Shown here: one piece after another, positions 63,983 through 64,000 of the stretch
How the letters are laid out: every line of letters begins with the position of its first letter
Position numbering within the stretch: the stretch's first letter is position 1
Assembly: GCA_900770525.1 (NCBI GenBank)
Contig: CAAHDT010000027.1
Coordinates: forward strand, 1 to 64,000
DNA from: Candidatus Gastranaerophilales bacterium
GTDB taxonomy: Bacteria; Cyanobacteriota; Vampirovibrionia; Gastranaerophilales; Gastranaerophilaceae
Reading direction: 5' to 3'
Length of the DNA stretch: 64,000 nucleotides
The notes under the pieces: model-generated
Seen by the model: only the letters and a program-made list of their open reading frames with translations
What the model was told of the DNA's origin: nothing
Database searches by the model: none
Program-made: the position numbers and the translations under genes

Positions 63983-64000
63983 AAATTGAGGGAATTTAAA

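Overview
The window is 64 kb of AT-rich bacterial chromosome (GC about one third, by eye) with no rRNA, tRNA, CRISPR array or insertion sequence that I can recognise. The gene set points to a diderm: a TolC-type outer-membrane channel, a periplasmic adaptor, dTDP-rhamnose and UDP-sugar genes, and an exported SLH-domain protein. Together with AT-rich type IV prepilin-like proteins carrying an FTLAEVLITLGIIG-type N-terminus, the efp-accB-accC order and many lineage-restricted proteins, this best fits a gut Vampirovibrionia/Melainabacteria (Gastranaerophilales) genome. That assignment is inference from gene content.

Layout. 1-430 holds two copies of a GC-richer REP-like repeat. 582-12582 is mostly core metabolism: proS, a feoA-feoB fusion, an EamA transporter, a flavoprotein with its likely MerR regulator, a short UvrA paralogue, ogt and alaS. 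12713-18814 has a large coiled-coil protein, fabI, an unknown 688-residue protein and a zinc-ribbon/PASTA/Ltp protein. 18875-21995 is a lysA-cdaA-yitT operon. 22129-29319 is accessory: a prepilin/XRE pair, a LysM/XRE pair, TPR proteins, a DUF4145-like membrane protein and an SLH protein. 29428-35417 has rsmI, folP, two overlapping lineage-type genes and the efp-accB-accC operon. 35518-37635 has a second prepilin/XRE pair and a tandem pair of small membrane proteins. 37699-42949 is the alpha ribosomal operon (infA-rpmJ-rpsM-rpsK-rpsD-rpoA-rplQ-truA-rplM-rpsI). 43219-47073 has a third prepilin/XRE pair, a GGDEF protein and two unknowns. 47220-53649 is a nucleotide-sugar operon, followed by speB, ligA, a membrane protein, a SIMPL protein, tuf, cdd and the start of a tripartite export operon.

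The most striking pattern is a repeated module. All four XRE-family regulators face a divergently transcribed surface-type gene (three prepilin-like proteins, one LysM protein). Each intergenic gap holds a long perfect inverted repeat, and at the three prepilin loci it overlaps or lies within a recognisable promoter of the prepilin gene. Three of the four regulators have a -10 box so close to the ATG that their mRNAs would be leaderless or nearly so. Several housekeeping and exported genes (rsmI, folP, ogt, a TPR gene, an exported protein) also show a -10 box exactly six bases before the ATG and no Shine-Dalgarno, while most other genes have a clear AGGAG-type site. A textbook 19-bp-spacer MerR promoter sits in front of the flavoprotein gene next to the MerR gene.
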